A stretch of DNA of 64,000 nt from Anderseniella sp963698275. Its GTDB lineage: Bacteria > Pseudomonadota > Alphaproteobacteria > Rhizobiales > Aestuariivirgaceae. Below, piece after piece: positions 60,547 through 64,000 of the stretch. Numbering within the stretch: position 1 is the stretch's first letter; the number at the start of each line of letters is the position of its first letter. The position numbers and the translations under genes were made by a program. The notes under the pieces are model-generated. The model made no database searches. It had not been told where the DNA came from and worked only from the letters and a program-made list of their open reading frames with translations. The stretch spans positions 806,001 to 870,000 of the forward strand of contig CAVOQE010000001.1 in the NCBI GenBank assembly GCA_963698275.1, given 5' to 3'.

Positions 60547-62604
60547 CTACAAATCCTTGCACAGGCGCAGTGCATCATAAATGCCGGCATGGATGTTGCG
60601 TGCGGCTACCGCATCGCCAATACGAAACAGCTGGAAACCTGCAGCCGCATTGCGCACGACCTGCTGGCGTTGCCCGGCAACCAGGGCCTCATAGTCCACC
60701 TCACCGCCATTGCTGGAATCCGGCTTGAGGGCGAAATACAGGTCGTCCATTGGTGTCGTTGCGTATTCGACCACCACCTGGTCCACCAGGCGTTCTCCCA
60801 CCGGAGCTTCATTATAGGGACTGGTGAGTGTGGCTGCTATCTTGTTGCCCTGGCGCGTGAGGGAATGCACTCGCGTCATGGTGGTGATGACAGCGCCGTG
60901 GCCCTGCAGTTTTTCAATATACGGCACCAGGTTGAGACCGCCAATTTCCGGGGCAAACATGCGCTCCGGCGAGACGACTTCCAGTCTTGAACCCTGGGCC
61001 ATTATGATTTCGGTTGCCGCCATGCCCGGATGGGCGCCGTTGTCGTCATATATCAGTACATCTTCACCAGCGCTCGCAGCACCGGAAATGATATCCCAGC
61101 TTGAGGTCGCCAGGTCGCCGCCCTCGGCGATCGCATCTTCGCGCGGCAGTCCGCCGGTTGCGACGATGACCACATCGGGGGCCAGAGCAACGACGTCGGC
61201 GGATTCGGCGTAAGTGTTGTAACGCACTTCAACTCCAAGGCGCTGCAATTGTGCCAGGCGCCATTCCACGATGCCGATGAGTTCCGAGCGGCGTTTGACT
61301 TGTGTTGCCAACCTTATCTGACCACCTGCATCTGCTGCAGCCTCCAGGAGCGTGACCTTGTGACCGCGTTCGGCTGACACGCGCGATGCCTCAAGCCCTG
61401 CCGGGCCGGCGCCGACCACGACAACATGGCGCTTGCTGCCTGTGGTCTTGGGGATGGTGTGGGGCATGGTGGCCTCACGACCGGTTGCCGCGTTGTGAAT
61501 GCAGGTGGCCCCGCGGCCTTCATATATGCGGTCAAGGCAATAGGTTGCCCCGACGCAGGGCCGCACTTCGTCTTCGCGGCCTTCAGCGACCTTGGCGGCG
61601 ATATGAGGATCGGCAATGTGAGCCCGTGTCATGCCCACCATGTCGAGCTTGCCTTCTGCAACGGCGTGCCGCGCCGTCGCGACATCGGTGATGCGGGCAG
61701 CGTGGAATACCGGAAATTTTGTTTCAGTGCGGACCTGACCGGCAAAGTCCAGGTGAGGGGCCGACGCCATGCCGGTGACCGGGATAACGCGTGACAACGG
61801 ACCGTCATGATCAACGTGGCCCCGAATGATGTTGAGGAAGTCGATCTGGCCGGTGGCAATCATGCGCCGGCAAATCTCCAGGCCCTCTTCGCGTGAGATG
61901 CCCTTTTCCATGTCCTCATCCGCCACCAGGCGAAGACCGACAATATAGTCGGGGCCAACCCGGTCGCGAATTGCGTCCAGTACGCGATGGGTAAACCGCA
62001 GCCGGTTATCCAGTGAACCGCCATGTTCATCATCACGATGGTTGGTGGCAGGAGACCAGAAGCTGTCCAACAGATGGCCGTAGCATTCCAGTTCGAAACC
62101 ATCGAGACCGGCCTCCTTCACCCGCTCGGCCGCATCGGCATAATCGCGCACAATGCGGTCCATGTCCCAGTCTTCCATGATCTTGGGAAATGCCCGGTGG
62201 GCCGGTTCGCGAACATTGCTGGGAGATACGACCGGCAGCCAGTCGGCGCCGTTCCAAACGGTTCGCCTGCCGAGATGGGTCAACTGGATCATGCAGGCAG
62301 AGCCGTGTTCGTGGCAGGCGTCTGCCATGCGCTTCAGCCAGGGCACGATTTCGTCCTTGTAGGCGTGAAGATTGCCGAACACCGGTGACGAATCGCGCGA
62401 CACGACGGCGGAACCGGCTGTCATTGTCAGCGCAATGCCGCCCTTGGCCTTTTCCTCGTGATATCGGATATAGCGATCCTTGGGCATGCCATCATCATGG
62501 AAGTTCGGCTCGTGCGAGGTCGACATGAAGCGGTTGCGCAAGGTCAGGTGCTTTAGCTGATAGGGTTGCAGCAGCGGGTCATTGGCGCGATGGACGGTGG
62601 TCAT
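60547..62604 (-). CDS. FMN/FAD oxidoreductase of the 2,4-dienoyl-CoA reductase/TMADH family, N-methylproline-demethylase-like
   Basis: 685 residues, the normal size. The N-terminal half is the old-yellow-enzyme TIM barrel (LLQPYQLKHLTLRNRFMSTSHEP; DGFELECYGHLLDSFWSPATNHRDDEHGG), then an Fe-S region, then FAD/NAD domains (VVVVGAGPAGLEASRVSAERGH; late FRIGDAVAARNI). The Fe-S region is CVGATYC-x11-C: only three of the four canonical Cys are present, a form I associate with stachydrine/N-methylproline demethylases. It probably removes N-methyl groups from a small amine or betaine. The MFS gene follows upstream on the same strand 77 bases away and may import the substrate. Confidence 0.85.
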   Translation of the reverse strand: MTTVHRANDPLLQPYQLKHLTLRNRFMSTSHEPNFHDDGMPKDRYIRYHEEKAKGGIALTMTAGSAVVSRDSSPVFGNLHAYKDEIVPWLKRMADACHEHGSACMIQLTHLGRRTVWNGADWLPVVSPSNVREPAHRAFPKIMEDWDMDRIVRDYADAAERVKEAGLDGFELECYGHLLDSFWSPATNHRDDEHGGSLDNRLRFTHRVLDAIRDRVGPDYIVGLRLVADEDMEKGISREEGLEICRRMIATGQIDFLNIIRGHVDHDGPLSRVIPVTGMASAPHLDFAGQVRTETKFPVFHAARITDVATARHAVAEGKLDMVGMTRAHIADPHIAAKVAEGREDEVRPCVGATYCLDRIYEGRGATCIHNAATGREATMPHTIPKTTGSKRHVVVVGAGPAGLEASRVSAERGHKVTLLEAAADAGGQIRLATQVKRRSELIGIVEWRLAQLQRLGVEVRYNTYAESADVVALAPDVVIVATGGLPREDAIAEGGDLATSSWDIISGAASAGEDVLIYDDNGAHPGMAATEIIMAQGSRLEVVSPERMFAPEIGGLNLVPYIEKLQGHGAVITTMTRVHSLTRQGNKIAATLTSPYNEAPVGERLVDQVVVEYATTPMDDLYFALKPDSSNGGEVDYEALVAGQRQQVVRNAAAGFQLFRIGDAVAARNIHAGIYDALRLCKDL

Positions 62605-62681
62605 GGATCAGCTCCCTTTAAGTCTTTTGAACGCGAGACTAGCTGGGAATGCAACTGGATTTCCAGTGCTGGTGTGATTGC

Positions 62682-63908
62682 TCATTCAGCAGGCGCTGCA
62701 GTGGCCGAAACCGGGGTGCTGAGCAATGTCTCATTGCCCTCGCGCGGATCCCTCGGGATCAGCAGCGACAGTGCCAGCGAAACTCCCGCCATGCCTGCAC
62801 CGATGATGAACACCCACGAGGGATGCGTCAGCCAGATAAGGCCGAAGAGCACCGGGATGACCACGGCGGCAATGTGGTTGATGGTGAACGCGACACCTGC
62901 TGTCGGCGCCATGTCCGCAGGGTCTGCAATTTTCTGGAAGTAGGTCTTCTGCGCGATGGCCATGGCAAAGAATGCATGGTCCACCAGGTACAGCGCAGCG
63001 GCTATCCAGGGATTTTCAACGAATGCATAGGCCAGGAAAACGCCGATCAGGCCGATATACTCCAGTACCAGGATGCGGCGTTCGCCCAGCTTGATGATCA
63101 GGTCGCCGATCTTCGGCGCAATCCACATGTTGAATACTGCGTTTGCCAGGAACAGGCCGGTGATGGCGGCAACGGAAAAGCCGAATTTCTCCACCATCAT
63201 GAAGCCTGCAAACACGATGAATATCTGACGGCGGGCACCCGACATGAAGGTCAGGGCGTAATAGAGCCAGTAGCGCTTGCGCATGAACAGGTGTTTGCGC
63301 TGCGGCACCGCTTCACGAAACTTTGGAAATCCGAACCATGCCACAAGCGCAAGCAGTACGGTCACGCCGCCGCCTGCCAGATACACCGACGAAAAGTCCA
63401 GATGCAGCAGTTTCCATGTCAGGAAGATCAGCGCGTAGGCGGCAATGGTGGCAAATGACCCGGCAGCAATAATACGGCCCAGCTGACGCGGTGCTTCGTT
63501 TTTCGGCAACCATTGCAGCGACAGCGACTGCTGCACGGTTTCAAAATAGTGAAAGCCCACCGACATGATGAAGGTGGTGATGTAAAACCCCATCGCGGTG
63601 GGGAAAAAACCGGTGATGGCAGTGCCAAGCCCGCACAAGGCGAGCGATATGACAGCGAAGGTCTGTTCGCGCCAGACAAAGTACATGAACACGGCGGTGA
63701 AAGCCAAAAAGCCGGGGATTTCACGGATCGACTGGAGGATGCCGATTTCCTTGCCGGTAAAGGCGGCTCCTTCAATGGCAAAATTGTTCAGCAGTGCCGA
63801 CCAGGTCGAAAACGCAATGGCGTTTGCCGCAACCATCAGGATGAGCAGGTTGACCGGTGTTCTCCAGCCGGTGGCGTCGCCAAGGTTGATTTCTGTGTGC
63901 CGGTTCAT
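62682..63908 (-). CDS. MFS transporter
   Basis: 408 residues with about twelve membrane segments (NLLILMVAANAIAFSTWSALL at the start, VFIIGAGMAGVSLALSLLI at the end). The REIPGFLAFTAVFMYFVWREQTFAV region covers the loop between helices 2 and 3. The subgroup is not one whose substrate I can name. As first gene of the minus-strand unit with the demethylase-like flavoenzyme it is a candidate importer for that enzyme's substrate. Bases 63909-64000 hold only its upstream region. Confidence 0.85.
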   Translation of the reverse strand: MNRHTEINLGDATGWRTPVNLLILMVAANAIAFSTWSALLNNFAIEGAAFTGKEIGILQSIREIPGFLAFTAVFMYFVWREQTFAVISLALCGLGTAITGFFPTAMGFYITTFIMSVGFHYFETVQQSLSLQWLPKNEAPRQLGRIIAAGSFATIAAYALIFLTWKLLHLDFSSVYLAGGGVTVLLALVAWFGFPKFREAVPQRKHLFMRKRYWLYYALTFMSGARRQIFIVFAGFMMVEKFGFSVAAITGLFLANAVFNMWIAPKIGDLIIKLGERRILVLEYIGLIGVFLAYAFVENPWIAAALYLVDHAFFAMAIAQKTYFQKIADPADMAPTAGVAFTINHIAAVVIPVLFGLIWLTHPSWVFIIGAGMAGVSLALSLLIPRDPREGNETLLSTPVSATAAPAE

Positions 63909-64000
63909 GACGAAGCGGAAGCTAAACCAACATCACAGGTTCTGGAATTGTTATTTACACAACACGGGTATGTCTACTGACATGCCTGGGCCTTCGAGCG

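Noticed and set aside
60088..60990. 300-codon plus-strand frame starting in the tandem repeat
   Set aside because: It begins in repeats and then runs antisense to the conserved flavoenzyme gene; no motifs.

Overview
The window looks like a chromosomal piece of an alphaproteobacterium of the Hyphomicrobiales (Rhizobiales) type. Reasons: GC-rich coding style, dispersed bimodular palindromes resembling the rhizobial RIME class, a 1,778-residue membrane-anchored protein built of 11-residue repeats that resembles the Agrobacterium Growth Pole Ring protein, a DUF2852 protein, a DUF1127-like miniprotein and a TadG-like pilus gene. No rRNA, tRNA, CRISPR array or phage was recognised. Several well-conserved genes carry frameshifts, so either gene decay or assembly indels affect parts of the sequence.

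Positions 1-5041: the end of a class III aminotransferase, an EamA exporter, small proteins (DUF1127-like, an unknown 162-residue protein, a Dabb protein), two full copies of the dispersed palindromic repeat, and a periplasmic binding protein of the branched-chain amino acid type.

Positions 5118-28077 are the most distinctive part: a long, nearly all plus-strand catabolic cluster. It has a KGSADH-like aldehyde dehydrogenase, an AraC regulator, two Liv-type permeases and an ATPase, a second ATPase fused to a UPF0261 (Tm-1 N-terminal) domain, and a separate PEP-hydrolase-type TIM barrel (the other half of Tm-1). Next come a 1,189-residue SPFH/flotillin-like protein with about 680 residues of 11-residue repeats, two SRPBCC proteins, and a three-part molybdenum hydroxylase whose large subunit is split in two and carries a Pro/Ala tail. 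The cluster ends with CoxD/CoxE-like maturation proteins, an amidohydrolase, a metallo-beta-lactamase lactonase, and an SMP-30 lactonase fused to an isochorismatase-like domain. The simplest reading is import of a small organic compound, oxidation by a membrane-organised molybdenum enzyme, ring or lactone opening, and semialdehyde oxidation. The substrate is unknown, and I know of no described system with this combination.

Positions 28434-45953 hold mixed housekeeping and accessory genes: an orphan ParA, a YeeE/YedE pair, a YcxB-like protein, a thioredoxin-fold protein, a NagZ-like glycosidase, a frameshifted DAO oxidase, PPK2, an atypical SDR, threonine dehydratase, an alpha/beta hydrolase plus cupin divergent from an HxlR regulator with twin operators, a D-glutamate pathway pair (DgcN/DgcA) with an MFS transporter, a zinc alcohol dehydrogenase and a GFA protein.

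Positions 46012-64000: the giant growth-pole-ring-like protein, an Hpt phosphotransfer protein, a 2Fe-2S ferredoxin with its NADP reductase, DUF2892, P1 peptidase, a FAD-linked dehydrogenase, a persulfide dioxygenase-like enzyme, a decayed tadG, a repeat-rich intergenic region with a 119-bp tandem array, and a minus-strand pair of an N-methylproline-demethylase-like flavoenzyme and an MFS transporter. Repeat elements abut or supply the TAG stop codon of four genes.
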